A DNA stretch of 64,000 nt, taken from NCBI RefSeq assembly GCF_008635795.1, contig NZ_VWRQ01000002.1:124001-188000 (forward strand), read 5' to 3'. The stretch comes from Paenibacillus tepidiphilus. Its GTDB lineage: Bacteria; Bacillota; Bacilli; Paenibacillales; Paenibacillaceae. Numbering within the stretch: the first letter of the stretch is position 1; every line of letters starts with the position of its first letter. This document shows, piece after piece, positions 29,301-36,316 of the stretch. The position numbers and the translations under genes were made by a program. The notes beneath the pieces were generated by a model that did no database searches, was not told the DNA's origin, and was given only the letters and a program-made list of their open reading frames with translations.

Positions 29301-30395
29301 TGTCTTCGCATCTTGAGTCCAGGTCAGCACCACATCATACGGTTTAACAATGGTCTGTTCGTCAAAAAATTTATTGACCTTATACCCCAGCAGCTTCGGG
29401 TCCCATGTCTGGCCGTTGTCTGCCGAGAAGCGCATAGCATAATACCATTTGCCTGCACGATCAGGCGTAAACTGTGCACTGAACCGGTCGCTGTTGCCCA
29501 CATCGTCTTTATACACCGCTTGGGTCCATGTATAATCTGCATCCGTCTCGAAACGGTATCCCAGCTGGGCCACCAGATTGTTCCCCTTGCCGGCACCGTT
29601 CGTGATATCCTCGATCTCCACCTCACCGGTGATCTCCGGCGTCGCTTGGCCTATCATCAGGCGGTCATTCAGATCTGTCAGGTTGGCTACTGATTTCACC
29701 TTTGGAACGGCTAATGCTTCCACAATTTCCAGAGCCGTTGTCGCGCTGACGCCCTGATACACACCGGTAAGGGTCAACGTTCCCAGCGGAGCGTCAGGGG
29801 CAACCTGAACGGTTCCATTCGCGAATGTAACAGCATCCGGCTGACTGCTTGTCCACTGTACATCAGCGGTCAGATCGGCTTGATTGCCGTCCGCCAGGTA
29901 GCGAAACGCCTCGACCTTTGCGCTTTGGCCCGGCTGCAGCTGCTTCTGACTCAGGCCAAGCTTCAGGAAATGCACCGCCGAGTTCCCGCCAACCTTCGGG
30001 CCGGCATTCAAAAAATCCACATAATCGCCCGACCAGGAGGCCTGCGGAATGTATTTGTACTGAACAACGCCGCCCGTCTTATTGAGGTCTTGCGTGCTCA
30101 GGTTGTAGGAGAATACGTTCTGCTGAACGCCGTCTACCGTAGTCGTCCCCGATAAGGACATGGGCTTAAATGTGGCCCAATCCGTGAAATTGCCGTTGAT
30201 ATACATCTCACTCTTAGTGGAATAGGTATTCACCGTAACCGTTCCATCTTCGTTATACACCGGACTGCTCACCGTTCCGCCGCCATCGGCAGCGTAGGCG
30301 CTCTTAAGTCCGCCCGGCATCAGCACACCTAATAGCAGCATGGTCACCAACACGACGGCGGTGATCTTTTGAAACCTCAGTCTTGTAAACAACAC
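26379..30395 (-). CDS. SLH-anchored metallophosphoesterase (purple acid phosphatase-like)
   Basis: Secreted surface protein of 1338 residues. After a signal peptide ending near SAYAADGG come starch-binding-like and bacterial Ig-like beta domains and a fibronectin-like PAP N-terminal domain. A metallophosphatase domain follows with FLIFGDSQSGRQ, VNNGDLVEKG, VAGNHEYYS and LVFGAHDHTITR, which supply the two-metal ligands. Further on are two cadherin-like repeats (LSGLSVDQGTISPAF and LSGLTLSNATISPAF), a Pro/Thr-rich linker and three SLH domains (DISQHWSRNEIVAAVK, FTDTATNWASGYIGTLAAKG, FTDVSSGHWAKNVIEEAYKA). The SLH domains bind pyruvylated cell-wall polymer. It probably releases phosphate or acts on nucleotides outside the cell. 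The start is GTG 30395 (or the next TTG) after AGGAGG. It appears monocistronic. Confidence 0.9.
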   Translation of the reverse strand: MLFTRLRFQKITAVVLVTMLLLGVLMPGGLKSAYAADGGGTVSSPVYNEDGTVTVNTYSTKSEMYINGNFTDWATFKPMSLSGTTTVDGVQQNVFSYNLSTQDLNKTGGVVQYKYIPQASWSGDYVDFLNAGPKVGGNSAVHFLKLGLSQKQLQPGQSAKVEAFRYLADGNQADLTADVQWTSSQPDAVTFANGTVQVAPDAPLGTLTLTGVYQGVSATTALEIVEALAVPKVKSVANLTDLNDRLMIGQATPEITGEVEIEDITNGAGKGNNLVAQLGYRFETDADYTWTQAVYKDDVGNSDRFSAQFTPDRAGKWYYAMRFSADNGQTWDPKLLGYKVNKFFDEQTIVKPYDVVLTWTQDAKTTQTITWKTAADVNESYVQYAEKSGEASFPGVNTTVKSEEQGFSAPQSANVSAKFNTATLTGLKPGTAYVYRVGAGTEWSDTATFTTEASTAEPFQFLIFGDSQSGRQEESDYAKWGETVNAAYLANPEAKFIVNNGDLVEKGSDEHWHKWFEGAEGVIENIPEMPVAGNHEYYSTYGVNEQAVHFKQQFNLPQNGPDRLKGLVYSYNYGDVHIAVLNSQNTEANTDQTEKMGDILAEQAAWLDQDLKNNDKKWTIVFYHKASYYSRAGRAADAEQVKLAFQPIIDKYHVDLVFGAHDHTITRTFPIYNNNFVDNTAKGTVYYITGRSGNKNYSDPFQQVWDAYYKNDTEDTNYLSVHVNGDQLTVKAIEKNGNLLDEYTIDKITGTPSPALPKLPITRAESLTALADELTAGTASGDITAEVNSANVTNYTGRGVHIQAQLGYKLSGGDQYRWVDAVYVRDNGNNDVYQATFTPDTAGNWEYVMRFSGDGGSTWTATEAKTVKANASNTGGEAPGPAVLSGLSVDQGTISPAFSSSVFSYRVDVANSVSGLGIFLDTGDAQPVLSVTGATYVSVTSSVYEYRLANLVTGPNPLEIKLANEQGSTNTYTLVVNRAQSSNANLSGLTLSNATISPAFGAGITSYSATVAHGVASTNVTATASDSTATIKVNNAAVVNGQASGSIDLNVGSNEITIAVKAQDGTTKNYTVTVNRQAVSGGGQPPETASPTPAPTASATSTASPTPPPPATGATPVPSPADVFQTKVVNKEEVVQAVKESLEAMNNMSVSFSDISQHWSRNEIVAAVKLRIINGYENGTFQPEASVTRGEFAAMVSRAFGWATAQGSAPFTDTATNWASGYIGTLAAKGIINGYSDGSFKPGAPMSRAEMVSILARILNLGQLATGNAAAFTDVSSGHWAKNVIEEAYKAQLIQGVTSSAFKPDNQTTRAEAITVLLRALKSDSTIKELIEGMQHKL

Positions 30396-30656
30396 TCCTA
30401 CCTCCTATAATGTATGTATTTTTGCAACCTCAAGAAACTTTTCATAAAATCTCACAGTATTCCACGAAAAATTTCAAAGGCTAATGCTAATACTAGCGCC
30501 GGTTTGTCATTTGTATGTGCTTTGTATGTTAAGAGTTCATGCAGTTTCCGGGGAATTGTTTGTGGAGTGTAAAAATGAGCGGCTGCAGCGATATTTTCTT
30601 TATACCTAGCGGATGCCTTATACTCAGCTTATAAAAGAATAAAGGAGCCCGGCGAC

Positions 30657-31226
30657 ATGCAGAAAAGAGCGTTGCGAACAGAACCAGTAACCCGAAAATG
30701 TAAGGATTTCGGTCAGGTCAAGGAATTATATGTAAATTCTTTTCCAAAGCATGAGCGGATACCGATGCCGTTCCTGCTTTGGAAGTCGGGGAAGAAATTT
30801 GTGGATTTCGTTGCTTTTTATGACGAGGATACATTCGTGGGGTTTGCCTATCTGGTCATGGATAAGGGGATTACCTTCGTCTTATTTCTGGCCACTTCAC
30901 CAGAACTAAGATCCAAGGGCTACGGTACCGACATCTTGTCCCTCCTGCAAAAGCAATACGCCGATAGCCGCATCATCCTGAACATCGAAGCCCTGGAAGA
31001 CGGAGCAAGCAACGCTGAGCAGCGGGTTAAACGGAAGAATTTTTACCTAAACAACGGATTTCGGAATGCGGGGTTCTCGCTGGTGGAGTATGGGCAATTA
31101 TACGAGGTGTTGGTGTACGGAGATAACGTAACTTCCCGGGAGTACCGCGGGTTGATGCACGCATTTGTTGGCGGTCCGCTGTCGTTCTTGTTTGTGCCTA
31201 AGTTTATTGAGGGGAATGGCGTGTAG
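30657..31226 (+). CDS. GNAT-family N-acetyltransferase
   Basis: Cytoplasmic protein of 189 residues. The acetyl-CoA site is visible as FLATSPELRSKGYGTDILSLLQ (the Q/RxxGxG/A type loop), with a later FYLNNGFRNAGF that matches the end of the GNAT fold. The start ATG follows AAAGGAG by eight bases. The substrate is unknown. The gene is followed directly by a 52-bp repeat array. Confidence 0.88.
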   Translation: MQKRALRTEPVTRKCKDFGQVKELYVNSFPKHERIPMPFLLWKSGKKFVDFVAFYDEDTFVGFAYLVMDKGITFVLFLATSPELRSKGYGTDILSLLQKQYADSRIILNIEALEDGASNAEQRVKRKNFYLNNGFRNAGFSLVEYGQLYEVLVYGDNVTSREYRGLMHAFVGGPLSFLFVPKFIEGNGV

Positions 31227-31247
31227 CCCTCTGGCGGCAGGTAGCAC

Positions 31248-31440
31248 ATCGTGGTCGGTTATTCGACTACATTTGGCTCGTTTACCCTCGCAGGAGCCCA
31301 TTGTGGTCGGTTTTTCGTACAGCATTTAGCCCGTTTGCCCTCACATGAGCACATTGTGGTCGGTTTTTCGACTACATCTGGCCCGTTTACCCTCGCAGGA
31401 GCACATTGTGGTCGGTTTTTCGACTACATTCGGCCCGTTT
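31248..31440. repeat. 52-bp tandem repeat array, copy 2 (about 3.8 units)
   Basis: Units start at 31248, 31300, 31353 and 31405 and share GTGGTCGGTTTTTCGACTAC and CCGTTTACCCTCGCAGGAGC. One unit carries an extra base. This subtype differs from copy 1 in having CGACTACATT in place of CATACACATTTT and CAGGAGCAC in place of CGGCAGCAC. The array starts 21 bases after the GNAT stop and runs into the stop codon of the next gene. Confidence 0.88.
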
Positions 31441-31634
31441 TATTTAAAATATATGAGGGCAAGCAATCCCCCGATGATAACTAAGGTCGTCACAATTCTT
31501 GTTAACCAGCCCCCTCTTGTCAAAGCACCCAAGTCTCCAATCACAGAGCGGTTGTGCGAATCGTCTAAATTGACGAAGGGCTTCTGCTTATACTCTTCAA
31601 ATTGTTTTCGCTCAAATTCTTCTCGGTTATCCAC
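31440..31634 (-). CDS. Small DUF6366-like membrane protein
   Basis: Protein of 64 residues with a charged N-terminus (DNREEFERKQFEEYKQKP), a central NLDDSHNRSVIGDLGAL motif and one C-terminal membrane segment (IVTTLVIIGGLLALIYF). The layout resembles the DUF6366 family of Bacillales, recalled from memory, with no known function. The start is GTG at 31634 with GGAGG. Its stop codon touches the repeat array. Confidence 0.65.
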   Translation of the reverse strand: MDNREEFERKQFEEYKQKPFVNLDDSHNRSVIGDLGALTRGGWLTRIVTTLVIIGGLLALIYFK

Positions 31635-31715
31635 GGTTCGCCTCCATTACTATAGTTTGTTTAATCCTATTTATGGGGTACATCCAACTACAGCTGAAAG
31701 CTGGGATGTCATTTC

Positions 31716-31841
31716 CTACCGATCCTGGATCAATAGATCAATATTCATGCCCAATCTGTCCACAATCAAATTCCGGATCGTACTTTTACCGCTACCATTG
31801 TTTCCGGCAAATACATACATCATTGCGGAAAATTCATTCAT
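31716..31841 (-). pseudogene. Zeta-toxin-like P-loop kinase remnant
   Basis: Forty-one residues remain: MYVFAGNNGSGKSTIRNLI (Walker A) and VDRLGMNID. Zeta-type toxins continue with a conserved Asn-x-Asp-Pro. Here the bases TATTGATC are duplicated in tandem. Removing one copy restores NIDPGSVGND and keeps the frame open a little further, so an 8-base duplication disrupted it. The rest of the roughly 190-residue toxin is missing. The gene overlaps the small upstream gene by eight bases, as in a toxin-antitoxin operon. Confidence 0.7.
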
Positions 31842-32010
31842 GGGTTGCCTCTTGATCATTGATAACCACTATTTCGCCGTTTATAAATTCCTTTACGATT
31901 TGACCTCTATTGGATTTATATACAATATATGTCCCATTTGCCTTGGCATCGAGCCTCGCCCGTTCCCCGGTAAGTTTAATGAATTTATGCATGTCTTTAA
32001 TGAGGTCCAT
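31834..32010 (-). CDS. Small protein upstream of the zeta-like remnant, possible antitoxin
   Basis: Protein of 58 residues: a charged helix (DLIKDMHKFIKLTGERARLDAK) then a beta-rich tail (GTYIVYKSNRGQIVKEF, NGEIVVIND). It starts at ATG 32010 after GGCGGCAAC. A longer frame reaching 32199 runs into the copied terminator and is unlikely to be translated. Pairing with a zeta-like kinase gene, with overlapping stop and start, suggests the antitoxin partner; this is inference from context. Confidence 0.5.
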   Translation of the reverse strand: MDLIKDMHKFIKLTGERARLDAKANGTYIVYKSNRGQIVKEFINGEIVVINDQEATHE

Positions 32011-32112
32011 TAAGTTGCCGCCTGCTCTGAAATCTTGCCATAAGTATAACATACCAGCTTCAAAATAACCCTTCGGCGCATTCAGCAAGCAGTCAGCGAA
32101 TCCATATGCAAA

Positions 32113-32169
32113 ACGGGCCGCCACCGATACAACTCGGGGCGGCCCGTGCTCTTCTAAGCCATAGCCATA
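32113..32169 (-). repeat. 57-bp direct repeat: copy of the crp/fnr 3' end and terminator
   Basis: This segment matches 35111-35167 at 56 of 57 positions. It contains the terminator hairpin (ACGGGCCGCC with GGCGGCCCGT) and the last codons of the Crp/Fnr-like gene. Such a copy is expected if DNA integrated at the 3' end of that gene. It marks the left edge of an AT-rich island of about 3 kb. Confidence 0.9.
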
Positions 32170-32243
32170 GCGACAAGGCTGTATTCTCATCGTAGCCATC
32201 CACCGGTATTCCAGCAGAAGTGTTTAACAATTAATTTACAGAC

Positions 32244-32648
32244 TCAGTCTTTTTTGTGTATAACTACTTCGTTTTCTTTTATTTCCACTACATACTCTAC
32301 AACTTTCTCATCTTCAAAATCTTCGCTAAATTCTTTACTTACTGAGTAGTTTTTTTTGGGATTAATTTTTATTTTAAATACATGCTCTCCCTTTTTAATC
32401 TTGAACTTTGCGTTTTCTCCATAATTAACATTACTACCAATTAATGAGTTCAATATATTATTATCCTTTTCGTTCACAGTCACAACTACACTTTTTAAAA
32501 ATAACGGGCTGTTATTAGTAATCATCAAATTATACTCTTGATCATTTGCTATCTTTATATCCCTTGAAGAATCAGAGCTTTTTCCTTCACATCCTGATAA
32601 CAAGACTAATGACAGAAAGAATATTGTTATTTTTTTGTTACCAAGCAT
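32244..32648 (-). CDS. Small AT-rich lipoprotein
   Basis: Protein of 134 residues with a lipoprotein signal (ITIFFLSLVLLSGC) and a soluble beta-rich domain containing repeated Lys and Glu (KFKIKKGEHVFKIKINP). I do not recognise the family. It is much more AT-rich than the backbone and follows a second lipoprotein gene by 25 bases, so both are likely one transcript. Confidence 0.7.
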   Translation of the reverse strand: MLGNKKITIFFLSLVLLSGCEGKSSDSSRDIKIANDQEYNLMITNNSPLFLKSVVVTVNEKDNNILNSLIGSNVNYGENAKFKIKKGEHVFKIKINPKKNYSVSKEFSEDFEDEKVVEYVVEIKENEVVIHKKD

Positions 32649-32673
32649 TAGCTTATCTCTCCAATCTCATATT

Positions 32674-33543
32674 CTATTGTGCTTCTACAAAATTAAAAAA
32701 ACTGATTGGTTCAAAGGGGGCTAAACTCTGTTCGTACTTATTAAAAAAGAGTTTTATTTCTGGTTGAAAAACTATAATCCCCTCTTTCTTAACACTATAT
32801 GTACATTGAATTTCATAAACCTTTAGCCCTTTTATTTTTTTTTCATCCACTCTACCTTTATACTCTTTCTTTATCTGTTCTTCTGTATACATGTCAGGAA
32901 TTACGTTCACATTTATAATCTCTATAAATTTTCTTACTTCATCAGGATAAATCAATTCTGCTCGATTAAAATTAGTAATAGCATGATTTGAATCTAAAAC
33001 TTTATAAGAGTATGAATATTCTTTCCCAAGTATTACTTTATCCTTAGGAGCTATGGGTGATTCCATTATCGAAATCCCATTCTTCTCTCCAGAATAAAAC
33101 TGTAAGTAGATTGGATTAATGTCTCTTTTTATTATTTTCTTATTTGCAACGATTATGATTTTATCAAAAACTAATTCATTATTTATTAATATATTGTTAG
33201 AAGTTAACCTTAAGGAAAATCCTCCCTTATGTAATTTAGGGTCAGATAATCCCCACTCTATGTCATCTGAATCAAATATTATCTCATCTTTATTTTCATT
33301 TAATAAAGTTATAGATGTATTTAATTCATTTAGTTCATTAATCATATCTTCTGTTAAATTCAATGTTTTTCCAAATAACAGCACTGAAGGAACATTGTCC
33401 TCTGAATGGTTCACATTAATAGTATATAATCCGATGACTTGGTTAAATTCGATCTTTTCCATTATGTTATTAAACCTATTGGTTTCACATCCTGATATCG
33501 CCAATAAAAGAATTGTTATCAACAAACCAATTATTTTTTTCAT
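32674..33543 (-). CDS. AT-rich lipoprotein of unknown function
   Basis: Protein of about 289 residues. A lipobox (LLAISGC) follows a hydrophobic N-terminus (KKIIGLLITILLL). The rest is soluble and beta-rich with no motif I can name. The start at 33543 has AAGGA; the longer frame at 33606 has no site. It lies between a secreted protein gene and the small lipoprotein in the crp-bounded island. Export and common strand suggest a joint extracellular role, unknown. Confidence 0.7.
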   Translation of the reverse strand: MKKIIGLLITILLLAISGCETNRFNNIMEKIEFNQVIGLYTINVNHSEDNVPSVLLFGKTLNLTEDMINELNELNTSITLLNENKDEIIFDSDDIEWGLSDPKLHKGGFSLRLTSNNILINNELVFDKIIIVANKKIIKRDINPIYLQFYSGEKNGISIMESPIAPKDKVILGKEYSYSYKVLDSNHAITNFNRAELIYPDEVRKFIEIINVNVIPDMYTEEQIKKEYKGRVDEKKIKGLKVYEIQCTYSVKKEGIIVFQPEIKLFFNKYEQSLAPFEPISFFNFVEAQ

Positions 33544-33650
33544 ATATACTCTATCCTTCCTGATGTATAACACAGCTTGGGAGTGAATGTTAACATTCAC
33601 TCCCATTAATTATTAGCAAACCCTATCTCAACAATGCATCGTAGTGTCGC

Positions 33651-34319
33651 TTACAGTGAAACCGATTGCAACGCGTAGTACTCGTCATATGCCGCAGTAA
33701 ATGCACTACCTGGATAATTAATGCCCAATTTGTTGATAGTATACGTATATTCATCCTGTGAATATCTTAAAACAATTCTTCCTCTAGTGCCTGGCGCAGC
33801 TGAATAAGTAATTGTTTCCGTCGCTGTTATTGTAACACTATCGCCGACAGTTTTTGAAAGATTGGTCTTCAAAAACTTAATATCTACACCTCCCCCACCT
33901 GTAACTGAAGCAGTAACAGTCGAGCTTTCTCCTTTTGATACTGACACAGTACCCGGATAAGCAACATAAGGTCCTACAGGTGTAAATAGGTTCCATGTAC
34001 TTTTTCTTATATTTGAAATGGTATATGACGCATAAGGAGAAAAATCAGCTTTATTTAACTGATTCGGAGTAGTTATCTCCTGTTCGGACGTAATATTTTG
34101 CTTGGTTGTATAATTACCGATGTATGTTTCAACTGCACCTTCTTCGTTCACTGTAATAGTGTCTTGATCTTCAAATGAAGCAAAGGCTGTGGAACTTAGT
34201 CCGAAGCAAAAAGAGCACGCAAGAAAAACTGGAAGTATTTTTCTAACCGCTTTTTTAGTTCGTGTTCCTTCTTCTTTTTTTACTGAACCAGCCATCTTAA
34301 ATTCACTTTTTTTAAACAT
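33651..34319 (-). CDS. Secreted protein of unknown function
   Basis: Protein of about 222 residues with a basic N-terminus and a signal peptide ending near SSTAFASF. The mature part has a Gly-rich stretch (TGGGGVDIKF) between Ser/Thr-rich beta strands, like a small beta-sandwich secreted protein. No enzyme motif is visible. AAGGAGAG precedes the start region; ATG 34319 is preferred to GTG 34331. It is the first gene of the AT-rich island on the minus strand. Confidence 0.65.
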   Translation of the reverse strand: MFKKSEFKMAGSVKKEEGTRTKKAVRKILPVFLACSFCFGLSSTAFASFEDQDTITVNEEGAVETYIGNYTTKQNITSEQEITTPNQLNKADFSPYASYTISNIRKSTWNLFTPVGPYVAYPGTVSVSKGESSTVTASVTGGGGVDIKFLKTNLSKTVGDSVTITATETITYSAAPGTRGRIVLRYSQDEYTYTINKLGINYPGSAFTAAYDEYYALQSVSL

Positions 34320-34523
34320 TACAAATAACACTCTCCTTATTTAATTAGTTATTTTAATTTCAAACTTAATAGGAATAACTCATAGATAAGCCAATATAAC
34401 CACCCACTTCCGTTTTGATAAAAATATATATTTATGAAATATATTACATTTTCTAATTTACCATAAATAACACTTTATAGTAGATTAACCATTTTGACAG
34501 TACTAAAAAAGGGAGAGAACAGT

Positions 34524-34896
34524 ATGAAGACTACTAACACAACATATTTACGAATGTTAATTATACTGATTGTAATTGCTGGTAGTGCAGCAGGAATTTT
34601 ATTAAGAAACAAAGAAATCGAGTTATCTCAAGATAAGACACTTTCACAAAGATCGTATTGGGGAACTTAGAGCAGAATACCGGGAGAATTTTTCCATACT
34701 GCACGATGCCGTAGCTGAAGGATTGTCGTTTTCTGATACACTAAAGGAAAATTCACTCAAAATAGAGGTCAAAATAGAGGACCTTATCGCTGGTAAACTG
34801 GATATTAAGCCCAATTTAGAACCGGTAACCAGTTTAGGTGTAACACTCTTTAAAACACTAGGACATCCAGAGAGCAATTATAGCTTTTCAAAATAG
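34524..34896 (+). pseudogene. Frameshifted small membrane protein gene
   Basis: An ATG at 34524 after GGGAGAG opens a frame with one membrane segment (MLIILIVIAGSAAGILL) that stops at 34670. From about 34651 the next frame continues without a break as DRIGELRAEYRENFSILHDAV to a stop at 34896. Together they give a membrane-anchored protein of about 124 residues with one frameshift. The family is not recognised. Confidence 0.55.
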
Positions 34897-34929
34897 GGAA
34901 TATTAGTGGTAGACGATAACTATGATTGT

Positions 34930-35045
34930 CATTCATCGAGAGTAAAGAACAGGGCGAAGTGAGCTTTGCTGGTAAGTCAGGCAAGTCAATGAATGGAAAG
35001 GCCTTAGATGCTTTGAAAGAAGCGATCAAAGTGTATAAGGAATAA
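34930..35045 (+). pseudogene. C-terminal gene fragment
   Basis: An open frame ending at 35045 reads FIESKEQGEVSFAGKSGKSM then NGKALDALKEAIKVYKE. It has no start codon or ribosome binding site, so it looks like the tail of a lost gene at the right edge of the island. Confidence 0.4.
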
Positions 35046-35110
35046 TTCCGAAATTAGTTTTTCGTAAAACAAAGCAATCCCACCGCTCACCTCCACGCGC
35101 ATACCAAAAC

Positions 35111-35167
35111 ACGGGCCGCCACCGATACAACTCGGGGCGGCCCGTGCTCTTCTACGCCATAGCCATA
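35111..35167 (-). terminator. Terminator and 3' end of the crp/fnr gene (right copy of the direct repeat)
   Basis: CACGGGCCGCC and GGCGGCCCGTG form an 11-bp stem followed on the minus strand by TTTTGG. The same 57 bases occur at 32113-32169. Confidence 0.85.
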
Positions 35168-35865
35168 TATCGCTCCAAAGACATCCGGTCCTTCACGATC
35201 AGCTGCTTGTTGCCAACCAGCTCGATTAGGCCCAGGTCCTCAAATCTGGAGAACTTCCGGCTGATCGTCTCCCGGGTGACGCCGACGTAGCTTGCCAGCT
35301 CCTCCCGGGACAACGGCAGCTTGACCGTAATGCCGCCGCTGCGCGGCTTGCCGTACTTGTCGCTCAGCTCCAGAATCATGGAGGCGATGCGGATTTCCGG
35401 GTCCTTGGTCGCGAGACTCTGCGCCAGATTCTCGGTATGCGCCAGCCGCTTGGCGACGGTCTTCAGCAGCTTGATCGTAATGTCCGGGTTCTCGGCCATC
35501 AGCTGCTCCATATCCGTGCGGGTCAGCATGCAGATCGCCGTATCCGTCAGCGCATAAGCACTGAAGTTGCTCAATTCTTCGCTGCTGAGAATGTTCAGCT
35601 CGCCAAAAAATTCCCCGCTGCTCAGCACATGCAGAATCTGCTCCTTGCCCTGCGGCGTCATTTTGGACAATTTCACCTGTCCCTGCTGGATAATATACAG
35701 CGTATCCGTCGGCTGCTCCTCCAGAATCAGCGCCTGTCCTTTGGTGTATTTGCGGTGCCTGATCATCGCGCTGATCCGCCCGAGTTCCCCGTCGCTGAGC
35801 GAGGCGAAGATCGGGACCTTACGGGTACAAGGCTCCGCAGCGTCCCGGCAGGAATGTTCCGGCAT
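35152..35865 (-). CDS. Crp/Fnr-family transcription regulator
   Basis: Regulator of 237 residues. A cyclic-nucleotide-binding-like beta roll spans about residues 15-135 (YTKGQALILEEQPTDTLYII, GEFFGELNIL). A long dimer helix follows, then a Crp-type winged HTH with LSREELASYVGVTRETISR. The N-terminus has only two cysteines (SCRDAAEPC), fewer than the four of an oxygen-sensing Fnr cluster, so a thiol switch is possible but unproven. It is the last gene of the flavodiiron-rubredoxin operon and may respond to oxygen or NO. Confidence 0.88.
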   Translation of the reverse strand: MPEHSCRDAAEPCTRKVPIFASLSDGELGRISAMIRHRKYTKGQALILEEQPTDTLYIIQQGQVKLSKMTPQGKEQILHVLSSGEFFGELNILSSEELSNFSAYALTDTAICMLTRTDMEQLMAENPDITIKLLKTVAKRLAHTENLAQSLATKDPEIRIASMILELSDKYGKPRSGGITVKLPLSREELASYVGVTRETISRKFSRFEDLGLIELVGNKQLIVKDRMSLERYMAMA

Positions 35866-35915
35866 ATCGTATCCCTCCTTGATTCTTCTACTGGCTGAAG
35901 CCAGGTGACAGCTTC

Positions 35916-36095
35916 CTAGGAAGCCGCCCCTTTCTCCACGATCGGCTCAAAATGGCTCGTATCCTCCCCGCACACCGGACAGACCCAATCCTCCGGCAAA
36001 TCCTCAAAGACCGTACCCGGTGCCACATCCTCATCCGGATCGCCCACCGCCGGGTCGTAGATATAACCGCAAGGCTTGCATATATATTTGGTCAT
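35916..36095 (-). CDS. Rubredoxin
   Basis: One-iron electron carrier of 59 residues. The two Cys pairs are clear: [13 protein letters not shown] and [14 protein letters not shown], with the usual [11 protein letters not shown] between them. The start at 36095 has AGGAGG; the longer frame is spurious. It lies between the rubredoxin reductase-like gene and the Crp/Fnr gene and would carry electrons from the reductase to the flavodiiron protein. Confidence 0.95.
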   Translation of the reverse strand: MTKYICKPCGYIYDPAVGDPDEDVAPGTVFEDLPEDWVCPVCGEDTSHFEPIVEKGAAS

Positions 36096-36114
36096 GATCA
36101 ATTCCTCCTGTAAT

Positions 36115-36315
36115 TTATTGAACTTATTCTGATTTAGGGTGGCTGTGACTCCAGAGAACGTTTGAACTTCCGGCCGCTGTTGTCTGCAGATTTCTCTGAT
36201 TGTTACCGGGTTCCGGTAGAAATCTGCAGACAAAGGCGGACGCTATCGCTCCTCCAGTTTCAAACTTCTCCTCCGCCACTCTTCCCTTTGTTGGAAATAT
36301 TCATGTTCAATCTAT
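36115..36315. mobile_element. MITE-like palindromic element, copy B (older)
   Basis: About 200 bases filling the gap between the rubredoxin and reductase genes. The core aligns over its full length with the copy at 61533-61741: GTTTGAACTTCCGGCCGCTG at the left and CGCTATCGCTCCTCCAGTTT at the right. The centre is a perfect 16-bp stem (TTGTCTGCAGATTTCT with its complement) capped by ACCGG/CCGGT. The ends (TTTATTGAAC and GTTCAATCTATA) are degraded terminal inverted repeats. Confidence 0.8.
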
Positions 36316-36316
36316 A

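Noticed and set aside
31098..31325. Minus-strand frame covering the GNAT gene end and the array
   Set aside because: It is the complement of a real gene plus repeat sequence.
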